64,000 nucleotides of DNA from Chromohalobacter israelensis (GCA_000761475.1 JQNW01000001.1:558001-622000), one strand, 5' to 3'; positions 31,933 to 40,145 are shown, counted from the stretch's first letter. Notes: generated by a model not told the origin, from the sequence alone. Numbers and translations are program-made.

Positions 31933-32097
31933 GTGAAAAAGCTTTTCCTTTGCGCCATATGCCTGCTCTTCGGAGCGGCTGGCGCCTTTTCGCCTATCCT
32001 CCCCCCCCCCTCCTCCCGGAGCGAGCGACGCAATGCCGCCCTGGCGACATGCGTGATTTTATCGCTGACAAGGCAACCGCCTAGAGGAAAACCCTGA
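31933..32097 (+). CDS. Possible small exported peptide with a C10 tract
   Basis: From a GTG the frame reads KKLFLCAICLLFGAAGAFS, a convincing signal-peptide-like start, then runs into ten consecutive cytosines (32001-32010) and continues out of character to a stop at 32097 (54 residues). No strong ribosome site is seen. It may be a decayed or slippage-prone gene, or chance. The rest of 31720-32180 holds a GCGTGAC/GTCACGC inverted repeat (31848-31877) and no other gene. Confidence 0.3.
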   Translation: MKKLFLCAICLLFGAAGAFSPILPPPSSRSERRNAALATCVILSLTRQPPRGKP

Positions 32098-32180
32098 AAG
32101 AACGACTACGCTTCAACCCGAAACATACTTTGGTCCTGGCTGGATATGCTAACGCGTTCACATCATGGCGAGATGTACAA

Positions 32181-32798
32181 ATGGACACATTAGGACCGCG
32201 AATCAAGCAGCTAAGGATGGAAGCCGGCTTGAGCAAGGCCGCACTAGCCAGACGTGTCGGCGTGTCGGACGTGACGATTTCCTACTGGGAGTCGGGTACG
32301 ATCAAGCAAATCGGCCATGAGCGACTCCTCTCCCTCGCCGAGGCATTGGAATGTCCGCTCGAAAGACTGCTGGACAACAACACCCCGACGCACCACGAGT
32401 TCGAGGGCGAGCTCGCTCATGCCAGCATACTGGCGCTGCATAGCGCCTCTCCTCCCCCGTGGGAACGGCATTTCCTGGCTCCTGTGGCATCCGCGCCGGG
32501 GTCGGCACTCAGCGAACTGCTTCAAGGGTGTTATCTCGTTACGCCAGCCGATGGCGAAACCTTCGCACATCTAGGGACCGGCGATATCGCCGCCGTCTTC
32601 CCCACATCGCATTTCGATGAGGAAGGCCTGTATCTCCTGCAATGGCGAAACACACTCGTCATCCAGCAGCTCAGTCGACTTCCTTCAGGGGCGTTGAGCG
32701 TGGATGGCGAGCCCCCCAGCGAGACTTTGCCGCCAACCCCCCTCTGCATCATTGGACGCATTCGGGCACGCTGGCAGCAACGCCGCGACAACGAGTGA
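32181..32798 (+). CDS. XRE-family regulator with degenerate S24-like domain
   Basis: The 205 residues have a helix-turn-helix at about 8-62 (RIKQLRMEAGLSKAALARRVGVSDVTISYWESG). The C-terminal part (GDIAAVFPTSHFDEEGLYLLQWRNTLVIQQL and CIIGRIRARWQ) has the outline of the LexA/CI S24 fold, but no GDSM-type serine motif is seen. It is therefore likely a non-cleavable relative of phage repressors. It stands outside the prophage boundary I infer. Targets unknown. Confidence 0.7.
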   Translation: MDTLGPRIKQLRMEAGLSKAALARRVGVSDVTISYWESGTIKQIGHERLLSLAEALECPLERLLDNNTPTHHEFEGELAHASILALHSASPPPWERHFLAPVASAPGSALSELLQGCYLVTPADGETFAHLGTGDIAAVFPTSHFDEEGLYLLQWRNTLVIQQLSRLPSGALSVDGEPPSETLPPTPLCIIGRIRARWQQRRDNE

Positions 32799-32921
32799 TC
32801 CCGGGATAGACTTCAGGGATGCCTCTGCCGGCCCATCCAGGCGCTCGAGGATCGGAACGCATGTCATGGTCCATACTCAGAGAGACCAGGCGCGGAGAGC
32901 GCAAGCACTGCGGAGGACATC

Positions 32922-33218
32922 ATGACGAAACTGCTACTATTCATGGCAATTGCTGCCATCACATGGCCTGTATTCGCCAGCGACCCTGACCAGCGGGACT
33001 CTCTGAGCGATGCGCGGGAACGCAACCAGCTTCAACGCGACATCAGCAGCGACCGCGCCACGGCCACCGAAAGGCGCCAAGCGCTGGAGCGTAGCCAGCG
33101 CCGCGACGACGATTTCGACGACCGGCTTCGCCATGAGCGTCAACTCGAACGCTCCCAGCGCCAGTTGAAGGACTCACAGCGCTCTCTCAGGGAGCGGCGC
33201 CGAGACACGTCACCGTGA
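32922..33218 (+). CDS. Small secreted, highly charged coiled-coil protein
   Basis: The 98 residues start with signal peptide MTKLLLFMAIAAITWPVFA, followed by an almost wholly Arg/Asp/Glu/Gln mature chain with repeats of the type ERSQRRDDDF and ERSQRQLKDSQ, predicted helical. AGGACATC provides a modest ribosome site. Family and function not recognised; a periplasmic location is inferred. Confidence 0.6.
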   Translation: MTKLLLFMAIAAITWPVFASDPDQRDSLSDARERNQLQRDISSDRATATERRQALERSQRRDDDFDDRLRHERQLERSQRQLKDSQRSLRERRRDTSP

Positions 33219-33239
33219 TCGTTGCCGACAGCACGACAT

Positions 33240-33268
33240 AAAAAAGCCCGACCAAAGCCGGCCGGGCT
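33240..33268 (-). terminator. Terminator of the small RNA
   Basis: Minus-strand AGCCCG...CGGGCT stem with an internal CCGG/GG extension followed by TTTTTT. Confidence 0.85.
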
Positions 33269-33420
33269 CTATCGCAAAACTGCATTTCCTTGCAGCTGTC
33301 ACGGACATCCTGTCCGCGCCTCCTTGCAGTGCTAGGCGTCCTTTCTGCCTGTCTTCCTTGCTCTCCGCCCTTCCCTGGCGGACATGCACACCATGGCAGA
33401 AGACAGACAGAAGAAAAACT
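33240..33420 (-). ncRNA. Candidate CsrA/RsmA-binding small RNA (CsrB/RsmZ type)
   Basis: On the minus strand about 95 nt (33376-33284) contain eight GGA motifs. Four lie in loops of short perfect hairpins: CCGCC-AGGGAAG-GGCGG (33381-33365), AGGC-AGAAAGGA-CGCCT (33350-33334), CGGAC-AGGAT-GTCCG (33316-33302) and CTGCA-AGGAAA-TGCAG (33295-33280). A strong terminator follows. This is the architecture of RNAs that sequester CsrA/RsmA. The 5' end is uncertain; a TTTAAT at about 33430 could be the -10. I did not find a clear GacA box. It explains the otherwise gene-free 33219-33628. Confidence 0.75.
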
Positions 33421-33537
33421 GATCTGTATTAAACAACGCCGATTTAATGTTTCGAAGTGTAATAGGGGCGCGCCATTGCGATACAAGCGCGACCGCGACA
33501 GACGCTTGAAAAGCGAGCCTGCCGCATCGACATGCGG

Positions 33538-33565
33538 TTGCCGCCCCTGGTGTATTGCGTACAAT
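33538..33565 (+). promoter_or_regulatory. Promoter of dusA
   Basis: TTGCCG, 16-bp spacer, TACAAT, about 65 bp upstream of the dusA GTG. It is divergent from the small RNA. Confidence 0.55.
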
Positions 33566-33628
33566 ACGCCTCCCCTCGGGAACAACGCTCTATCCTACAC
33601 GCCAACATGACTCACGCCGGAGGCTGCA

Positions 33629-33703
33629 GTGACGGAAAAATCAGGCAACGACACGCTCTCTCGGGCCCGCCGATTTTCCGTGGCCCCGATGATGGATCGG
33701 TAA
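33629..33703 (+). pseudogene. dusA: dusA, 5' fragment interrupted by the prophage
   Basis: A GTG preceded by GGAGG opens a reading TEKSGNDTLSRARRFSVAPMMD, then R and a stop. RRFSVAPMMDWTDRH is the FMN-binding N-terminus of tRNA-dihydrouridine synthase A; here the sequence leaves the family right after MMD. The remaining roughly 300 codons are missing and should follow attR beyond the right edge, possibly with a phage-supplied start. The dusA 5' end is a known integration hotspot for a family of tyrosine-type integrases. Confidence 0.85.
33683..33698. other. attL core region in dusA
   Basis: GCCCCGATGATGGATC spans the last dusA-like codons and the first foreign base. The exact crossover cannot be placed without attR. 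Confidence 0.65.
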
Positions 33704-33897
33704 CAAGTCCCGCCATGCTGGTCCTCACAGCGGTTGGGTACCAAATAAGTTCCTTCTGATTCTCCCTTCTCACCCTTCACTCTACCCCCAAATGGTCTCG
33801 AGTCTGCTGCGCGGTGAAGAGCCGTGTGTGACGTGCACGACGCGTGCGTGTGCGCCTGTCGCGCGGGGTAATCTCAGAATCCGTGGGGGGCTCGGAA

Positions 33898-34177
33898 AAA
33901 GGTAACAAAGGTAATGCCTTGCCAGAATCTCGCCTAACATCATGAATATAAAAGGATTAAAACAGTCGTTCAAAAGGTAACAAAAAGGTGATGCAAAGGT
34001 AATGCGTTACCTTTTTAAGAGGTCACAGAGAGAAATATCCATATCCTTTAAAAACAGCAGCTTGCGAGCGCGTTACCTTTTGCATTACCTCACGTTACCT
34101 TTTAGGGGTAACAGAAAAATCCCAATGAATCAGATAGTTGCCCCTTGCTTTACCCCCATGTGACCGATGTTACCTTT
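33898..34177. repeat. Mirror array of AAAGGTAA sites
   Basis: Four direct copies of AAAGGTAA (starting at 33898, 33907, 33973, 33995) are followed by four inverted copies TTACCTTT (34007, 34073, 34095, 34170). Near-matches lie at 33984 (AAAGGTGA) and 34085. Several are extended as AAAGGTAATGC or GCGTTACCTTT. The array lies 0.2-0.5 kb inside attL in a local AT-rich stretch. Integrase/excisionase arm sites are the likeliest reading. The rest of 33704-34366 shows no convincing gene. Confidence 0.8.
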
Positions 34178-34366
34178 TTCCGAGGCCCCCTCTCCTTCTC
34201 AAGACGCCACCCTTCCAGTCCTTCCTCACCACCCACTCTGGGCGCTGCTCGATTTCGCATGATTCCGCATGACTGATCGCCCTCTGTCACCCGCCTCGAA
34301 GCCCCACAGCCAGGCTGTATGGACCGTCCTGCACGAGTGCGTGAAAAGCGACAGGTTTAGCGCGCA

Positions 34367-34385
34367 GGCGGGGCGGGGTGTCGAC
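34367..34385. other. Candidate cos site (P2-type 19-base cohesive end)
   Basis: GGCGGGGCGGGGTGTCGAC matches 11 of the first 12 bases of the P2 cohesive end GGCGAGGCGGGGAAAGCAC as I recall it. It lies beyond the 3' end of gene Q, the same place as in P2. GC-rich inverted repeats flank it. Confidence 0.55.
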
Positions 34386-34570
34386 GGCGCGCGGCGGGGC
34401 GCCGCCGAGGTAGGGGGCAGGCGGCTCGCCCTGGCAGCGTGTAGAACGCTGCCGTGTGTCGAAGGGCTCTGGGTCGGCCAATCGCTCGCGCACGGCACAC
34501 GTAAGCACAGCGCGATGAATGCACTACAAAGAGTAAATGCGTCTCAACCAAGATTGGCATCGTGTGGGCG

Positions 34571-34595
34571 TAAAAAAGCCGCCCGGGTGGGCGGC
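34571..34595 (-). terminator. Terminator of the Q-P transcript
   Basis: Minus-strand GCCGCCC-ACCC-GGGCGGC followed by TTTTTT, 24 bp past the Q stop; P2 has a comparable hairpin here. Confidence 0.88.
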
Positions 34596-34618
34596 AAGGC
34601 AGCGGCTGCGAATGAGGC

Positions 34619-35695
34619 TTAGCGAGTGGGGGCGTTGGGCGACGCGGCACCATCCAGCGAGTATTCCCGGAAGCGGATCACCTGCTCGCCGATGATGTCG
34701 TTGATCTCTTCGAAGACGGCTTGCAGCGGCTCGAGCTCGTTGGTAACGAAGACCCTGGCCGCTTTCTCGATATCCCCGAAGCCGCCGGTGTTGTTCGGGA
34801 TGATCCCCATCAACTGAGGCGGTACCCGATGCCCGGCGAGAGTGTCGTCGCGGGTCTCGCGTTTGATCCCGGCGAAATCGTCCTTGGCGGCGACCTCGCT
34901 GATGGGGATGATCTGTACGCCATCCTTCTTGCCGCCCGGCGAGTGAAGGAACAGGTTGCGGAAGTTGCCGACGCCCTTGGAGTTGCGCAGGGCCTCGCGC
35001 ATGGCATCGATGTCTTCCTGGTTCTGCGCGGTATCGGAGACGTACATCACAAAGCCGGCATGACTACCGTTCAGGTAGTACTTGCGGCGGAACAAGGTAG
35101 CGTTTTCGTTGAGTAGGATCGACTGCAGCGCGCCGAGGTAGTCCGGCACGCCGTAGATCTCTTGGTTGATGTCAGGCTCCATCAGGTGGATCACCGAATC
35201 GCGCTCGAATTCGCTGGCCACCTGCCAGGATGTCACCCACCAGTACTGCCCTTCTTCGACGCCTCGGCGCACGTACTTGGCTCGCGCCGGCCGCAATGCC
35301 AGCAGCCGCCCAAGGCGCCCATACACCCGCTCGATGTATGCATTGCCGAACACCAGGTAATCGGTGACCAGGGCGCGGAACGCCTGCCGGCTCAGTAGGC
35401 GATGCGGGATGAACGATCGCGACAGGATGTTGCGCTTCACCTGCAAGCTGGAGCCGTGATGCGCCGTCGCGCGATACACCTTGGCCAGCGCTGGCAGATC
35501 CACCGGCGGTTCGTACCAGCGCGCCGTTAGCATCCAGCAGCCGGTGTAGAGGAAGTCGGCCAGATCCGTCACCGGAACCGGCTCGCCGAAGGTAAACGCC
35601 TCGGTCCGCGCCGGGGCCGGCGACGCCTCCGCCGCTGGCTCGGACTCGGACAGGGTCGCCGGCACACGCATGCGTGGTTTGTCGGCCGTGATCAT
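34619..35695 (-). CDS. Portal protein (P2 gpQ family)
   Basis: The 358 residues (P2 Q 344) have the PBSX/P2 portal signature regions VTDYLVFGNAYIERVYG, VIHLMEPDINQEIYGVPDYLGAL and PPQLMGIIPNNTGGFGDIEKA. It forms the dodecameric head vertex through which DNA is packaged. The ATG at 35695 overlaps the terminase stop (ATGA). Confidence 0.95.
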   Translation of the reverse strand: MITADKPRMRVPATLSESEPAAEASPAPARTEAFTFGEPVPVTDLADFLYTGCWMLTARWYEPPVDLPALAKVYRATAHHGSSLQVKRNILSRSFIPHRLLSRQAFRALVTDYLVFGNAYIERVYGRLGRLLALRPARAKYVRRGVEEGQYWWVTSWQVASEFERDSVIHLMEPDINQEIYGVPDYLGALQSILLNENATLFRRKYYLNGSHAGFVMYVSDTAQNQEDIDAMREALRNSKGVGNFRNLFLHSPGGKKDGVQIIPISEVAAKDDFAGIKRETRDDTLAGHRVPPQLMGIIPNNTGGFGDIEKAARVFVTNELEPLQAVFEEINDIIGEQVIRFREYSLDGAASPNAPTR

Positions 35696-37476
35696 TCGGA
35701 CATCTCCATGATGGCGCCGCCGCGCTCGCCCTCGGCGAGCACGTCGATGGGTTCGTTGTTGAGAGCGTGCATCGTCGCCCACGCCAAGTCGGCGTGGCCG
35801 GTCTGGGCGTTGCGCCCGGCGGTGAAGGTGAATTGGCGGCCGCTCGCGGTCAGCTCGCGGCGAATGGCGGTGAACGACTGAGCGATGATCACGTCGCGGC
35901 TATCGAACTCGAGACGCCCGCGCTCGATGATGTGCTGGGCCTGGCGCACCAGCGCCGCCTTGCTGTCCGGCGTGTAGCGATAGCGCGTCACGCGCGGAAA
36001 GAACTTGGCGACCAGCTGCGCCACCGCCTCGCCCATGCCGTTGATATCGACGCCGATGAACTGGACGTTGTAGCGTCGGGTCACCTGCTCGATGAATGCG
36101 GCTTGCTCTTCGTAGTCCTGCCCTTTGATGCGGTGATGCTCGAGGATCCGGTGGCGGTCGTTGCGATTCTTCGCCGGTGCCAGCACGACGAGCCCCGCGC
36201 CGTCGCCGTCCAGGTTGTCCCCCGCCGGGTCGTATCCCAGCCACACCGGCTTGTCGCCGAACGGGCGCGCGGCGAAAGGCTTCCAATCGCGCCAAATGTC
36301 CCAGCTATCCACCATGCAGCGCTGCATGGTCATCATCGGGAACGCCGACTGCGAGTCGTCGACGAACTCGCACATCAAGAGGTTGGCGAATTCCTCGTCG
36401 CTGTATTCCAGCCGCAACTGGTCGAGATCGAAAAGATCGCAGCCCCCGGCGATCGCGTCCTCGATGGTCACGATCTGACGCCACTGGCCATCGGCACAAC
36501 GCGCCCCGCCCTTCAGTGCGGCGTGGCTGACGTCGATCTCGACGCGCTCGCCCTTCTTGCGACGCTTGTTGAAACGCTCGCCCGTCCAGAACGGATAGGC
36601 CTCATGCGCCACCGAAGACGGCGTGCTGAAGTAGGTTTGCTTCCACTTCTTGTGCATCGCCATCCCGCTGGTCACCTTGCGGAACTGCTCGAAGCCGTTG
36701 ATCCAGAAGTATTCGTCGAGATAGGTGTCGCCGTGGTAGCCCTGCGCGGTCTTGGCGTTCGTCCCCAGGAAGTGAAGCTCGGCGCCGTTGGCCAAGACAA
36801 TGGGATCGCCCTTCAGCTCGACGCCGGTGGCCTCCTTCACGAACTGCACGATGTAGTGCTTGAAGATGTGCGCCTGGGCCTTCGAGGCGCTCATAAAGAT
36901 CTTGTTCTTGCCGGTCTCCACGGCGTCGGCGATCGCCTCGCGCGCGAAGTACCAGGTCGCGCCGATCTGGCGACTTTTGAGCAGGTTGCGGATGCGCTCG
37001 TGCTGACCGGCGCGATACCAGGCGCGCTGGTAATCGAATAGCGAGGCCTCGAACGCCTCGACGATCTGGATCACGCCCTCGTCGCCGACATCGTTGCGCG
37101 CGGGTTTGCGCTTCTCGCCGGCGTTGCGCCGTTCGATGTTCGGATTGAGGTCGCTTTCCTTGCCCGATCCCTCGTACTTGTGGACCCGCGCCAGGCGCTC
37201 GACCTGGCGCCCCAGGAGATCCAGCTCCTTGAAGTCCTTGCCCTCCTTCGCGTCCTTCCAGATCAGTTGGATCATGCGCGCCTCAAGCGCGCCTTCGATG
37301 CGTTGACTGGGCGAAGCATCGTCCCAGGCATCGCGTTTCTTCCAGCTGTCGATGGTGGCACGGGGCAGGTCGAGGAATTCGGCGATACGCGCGATGCGCC
37401 ACCCCATCCAGTAGAGGTGCCGGGCGGAGAGACGCGAGGCGTCTTGGGTATCCAGGTCGGGGGTCGGTGTCGTCAT
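35692..37476 (-). CDS. Large terminase ATPase subunit (P2 gpP family)
   Basis: The 594 residues (P2 P 590) start with a small helix-turn-helix (YWMGWRIARIAEFLDLPRATIDSWKKRDAWD). The ATPase carries LLKSRQIGATWYFAREA (Walker A region) and TYLDEYFWI (Walker B), and the C-terminal part has nuclease-type acidic residues (GYDPAGDN, GVDINGMG). It packages DNA cut at cos together with gpM. First gene of the leftward late transcript. Confidence 0.95.
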   Translation of the reverse strand: MTTPTPDLDTQDASRLSARHLYWMGWRIARIAEFLDLPRATIDSWKKRDAWDDASPSQRIEGALEARMIQLIWKDAKEGKDFKELDLLGRQVERLARVHKYEGSGKESDLNPNIERRNAGEKRKPARNDVGDEGVIQIVEAFEASLFDYQRAWYRAGQHERIRNLLKSRQIGATWYFAREAIADAVETGKNKIFMSASKAQAHIFKHYIVQFVKEATGVELKGDPIVLANGAELHFLGTNAKTAQGYHGDTYLDEYFWINGFEQFRKVTSGMAMHKKWKQTYFSTPSSVAHEAYPFWTGERFNKRRKKGERVEIDVSHAALKGGARCADGQWRQIVTIEDAIAGGCDLFDLDQLRLEYSDEEFANLLMCEFVDDSQSAFPMMTMQRCMVDSWDIWRDWKPFAARPFGDKPVWLGYDPAGDNLDGDGAGLVVLAPAKNRNDRHRILEHHRIKGQDYEEQAAFIEQVTRRYNVQFIGVDINGMGEAVAQLVAKFFPRVTRYRYTPDSKAALVRQAQHIIERGRLEFDSRDVIIAQSFTAIRRELTASGRQFTFTAGRNAQTGHADLAWATMHALNNEPIDVLAEGERGGAIMEMSE

Positions 37477-37521
37477 GGCGCCCAGCGTACCCGCGCGCGG
37501 GAGTTCGCTATTGCAAGCCCC

Positions 37522-37545
37522 GGTGTAGACGGCATGACTCACACC
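37522..37545. promoter_or_regulatory. Ogr-type late promoter element between P and O
   Basis: GGTGT-N14-ACACC, a perfect 5-bp dyad, lies between the divergent P and O genes and could serve both. The same element precedes V and FI. Confidence 0.7.
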
Positions 37546-37619
37546 CGGCCCGCGTTGAGCCGGGCACCGAGTGCGCGGAACCTGACGCCCATACGCATTC
37601 CGTACCCCGAGGGCACTTC

Positions 37620-38435
37620 ATGAAATGGTTCCGCATCGCGACCGAGGGCGCGACGACCGACGGCCGCAACATCAGCGCCGCCTGGCTGCAACAGATGGCC
37701 GACAACTTCGATCCCGACACCTACGGCTGCCGGATCAATCTGGAGCACATGCGCGGCATGCTGCCCGACGGGCCGTTCAAGAGTTACGGCGACGTCACCG
37801 CGCTGAAGACCGAGAAAGGCGAGGACGGCAAGCTTCAGCTGCTCGCGGCCATCGACCCCACCGACGAGCTGAAGGCGCTCAACGACAAGCGCCAGAAGGT
37901 CTACACGTCGATGGAGGTCGATCCCAACTTCGCGGACACCGGCGAGGCCTATCTCGTCGGCCTGGCCGTCACCGACTCCCCTGCATCGCTGGGCACCCAG
38001 ATGTTGCAGTTCGCCGCCGGCGCAGGTAGCGAGTCACCGCTGGCCGGACGCAAGCAACGCCCGGACAACCTGTTTACCGCCGCCATCGAGACCGAGTTCG
38101 ATTTCACTGCCGAGCCACCGACAGATTCCGGCCCGTCGCTCACCGAGCGCGTGAAGGCGCTGTTTCGCAAGCACGACGCCAAAAGCGAGGCGGGATTCGC
38201 TGCGTTTCGTGAAGAGCTCGAGCAGACCCTGGGACTCTTCGTCGAGAAGCATCAGGCCCTGGCCGATGACCTCAACGCGCGCCCCAGCGCCACGGCCTTC
38301 AATGACCTGAAAGCCGCGCACGACACCCTGCAAACCCGCTTCGACGAGCTCTTCCAGCGCCTCGACAACACGCCGCGCCACACCCCACGCCAACGCGCCA
38401 CCGGCGACGACGGCGCGATCGTCACCGACTGCTAA
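37620..38435 (+). CDS. Capsid scaffolding protease (P2 gpO family)
   Basis: The 271-residue protein has an N-terminal protease domain with likely triad D14 (TTDGR), H43 (NLEHMRG) and S97 (VYTSMEVD), by position against P2 gpO. A C-terminal helical scaffold (about residues 175-255) follows. It directs shell assembly and cleaves itself and gpN. Confidence 0.92.
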   Translation: MKWFRIATEGATTDGRNISAAWLQQMADNFDPDTYGCRINLEHMRGMLPDGPFKSYGDVTALKTEKGEDGKLQLLAAIDPTDELKALNDKRQKVYTSMEVDPNFADTGEAYLVGLAVTDSPASLGTQMLQFAAGAGSESPLAGRKQRPDNLFTAAIETEFDFTAEPPTDSGPSLTERVKALFRKHDAKSEAGFAAFREELEQTLGLFVEKHQALADDLNARPSATAFNDLKAAHDTLQTRFDELFQRLDNTPRHTPRQRATGDDGAIVTDC

Positions 38436-38450
38436 GGAACCCCGACGCTC

Positions 38451-39470
38451 ATGCGCAACGATACCCGCATCCTCTTCAACCAGTTCGCCGACCAGGTGGC
38501 CAAGCTCAACGGTGTGCCCGACGCGACCCAGAAATTCGCCGTCGATCCCACCATTCAGCAGCGCCTCGAAAAACGCATTCAGGAGTCCAGTGACTTCCTG
38601 AACCGCATCAACATGATCGGCGTCGACGAACTCAAGGGCGAAAAGCTCGCCCTGGGCGTCTCGGGCCCGATCGCCGGGCGTACCAACGTCAGCAATCAAG
38701 ATCGCCAGACCCGCGATCTCTCTACGCTCGACCCGCAGGGCTATGAGTGCCGCATGACCGAGTTCGACACCCATCTCGGTTACAACAAGATCGACGCCTG
38801 GGCAAAGTTCCCCAACTTTCAGGCGCTGATTCGTGATGCCGTCATTCGTCAGCAGGCGCTCGACCGCATGACCATCGGATTCAACGGCACGAGTGCCGCC
38901 ACGCAGACCGACCGCGCCGCGAACCCGATGCTCGAAGACGTCAACATCGGCTGGTTGCAGCAGTACCGCAACAACGCCCCGGCCCGCGTCATGACGGGCG
39001 GCGCCACCGCCGGTACCGTCCAGGTCGGCAAGGGCGGCGATTACGTTAACCTCGACGCCCTGGTCTACGACGCCGTCAATAGCCTGCTCGAACCCTGGTA
39101 CCGCCGCGTGCCGGGCCTGGTGGTGATCGTCGGCCGCGACCTGCTCAGCGACAAGTACTTCCCGCTGCTCAATACCGAACAGCCGCCCACCGAACAGATG
39201 GCTGCCGACCTGGTCATCAGCCAGAAGCGCATCGGCGGCCTGCAGGGCATGGACGTGCCGTTCTTCCCCGACAACGCGCTGATGGTCACCACGCTGGATA
39301 ACCTCTCGATCTACTGGCAGACCGGCGCGCGCCGCCGCTACGTCACCGAGAATCCCAAGCGCAACCGCATCGAGAACTACGAGAGCTCGAACGACGCCTA
39401 TGTCATCGAGGACTTCGGTGCCGGCTGCTTGATCGAGAACATCGAGCTCGGCGACTTCACGGCCGCGTAA
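38451..39470 (+). CDS. Major capsid protein (P2 gpN family)
   Basis: The 339 residues (P2 N 357) have conserved segments FLNRINMIGVDELKGEKLALGV and DRMTIGFNGTSAA; the HK97 fold is known for the family. It lies 15 nt after gpO. Confidence 0.95.
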   Translation: MRNDTRILFNQFADQVAKLNGVPDATQKFAVDPTIQQRLEKRIQESSDFLNRINMIGVDELKGEKLALGVSGPIAGRTNVSNQDRQTRDLSTLDPQGYECRMTEFDTHLGYNKIDAWAKFPNFQALIRDAVIRQQALDRMTIGFNGTSAATQTDRAANPMLEDVNIGWLQQYRNNAPARVMTGGATAGTVQVGKGGDYVNLDALVYDAVNSLLEPWYRRVPGLVVIVGRDLLSDKYFPLLNTEQPPTEQMAADLVISQKRIGGLQGMDVPFFPDNALMVTTLDNLSIYWQTGARRRYVTENPKRNRIENYESSNDAYVIEDFGAGCLIENIELGDFTAA

Positions 39471-39479
39471 GGGGGAGCG

Positions 39480-40145
39480 ATGACCAGCCCAGCCCGCCGA
39501 CACTTCGAACGCGTCAGCGCCGCACAAGCGGCGCGTGACGCCGGCGACGCGCCCATGCAGGGCGACGAATATCACTTCATGCAAGCCAAGCTCTTCGAGG
39601 ACTACCGCCGGCTCAAGTCGGTGCAATCCATCGAGCGCAAGATCGCCATCAAGCGCGAGATCCTGCCCGACTACGCAGCCTATGTGGACGGTGTGCTCGA
39701 AGCTGGCCAGGGCGCACAAGACGAGGTGCTGATGCGCGTCATGCTTTGGCGCATAGATGTCGGCGACATCGAGGGCGCGTTAAGCATCGGCCGCTATGCC
39801 CTGCGCCACGGGCTAGAGCCTGGCGATCAATTCCAGCGCTCCACCGCCGCGATTCTCGTCGAGGAAGCCGCCGACCAAGCGCTCGCCCTGGAAGCAGATG
39901 ACGCCACCCTGCTCGAGGAACTCCAGGAGATCGAGCGCCTCACCGCGGGCGCGGACATGCACGACCAGATCCGCGCGAAATTGCACAAGGCCCTGGGCAA
40001 CGCCCATCGCGCCGAGGGCACGCCACAGGAAGCGCTGACGCACTTTCGCCGGGCGCTGGAGCTCAACGACCGCGCCGGCGTCAAGAAAGACATCGAGCGC
40101 CTCGAGCGCGAGGTGAAGAACGCCGACGATCAAGCCAACGCCTGA
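39480..40145 (+). CDS. Small terminase subunit/endonuclease (P2 gpM family)
   Basis: The 221 residues start TSPARRHFERVSAAQAA and have conserved KREILPDYAAYVDGVL. The C-terminus contains a TPR-like helical repeat (ALGNAHRAEGTPQEALTHFRRALELND), as in gpM. It recognises and cuts cos. Confidence 0.92.
   Translation: MTSPARRHFERVSAAQAARDAGDAPMQGDEYHFMQAKLFEDYRRLKSVQSIERKIAIKREILPDYAAYVDGVLEAGQGAQDEVLMRVMLWRIDVGDIEGALSIGRYALRHGLEPGDQFQRSTAAILVEEAADQALALEADDATLLEELQEIERLTAGADMHDQIRAKLHKALGNAHRAEGTPQEALTHFRRALELNDRAGVKKDIERLEREVKNADDQANA

Noticed and set aside
31863-32084. 73-codon frame in the LysR-XRE gap
   Set aside because: No ribosome site; Pro/Arg-rich composition caused by the C tract and GC bias.
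33187-33585. 132-codon minus-strand frame through the small RNA region
   Set aside because: Sequence is not protein-like, crosses the rho-independent terminator and the dusA promoter; the hairpin/GGA pattern fits an RNA better.
33898-34177. CRISPR array interpretation of the AAAGGTAA repeats
   Set aside because: Repeat unit is only 8-11 bp, orientation switches midway and spacing is irregular.
34226-34653. Several 70-117-codon frames on both strands at the phage left end
   Set aside because: They overlap each other, the cos-like sequence and the Q terminator; none has a ribosome site or recognisable features.
38034-39719. 561-codon minus-strand frame over the capsid gene
   Set aside because: Antisense of gpN and gpO, which are clearly the real genes.
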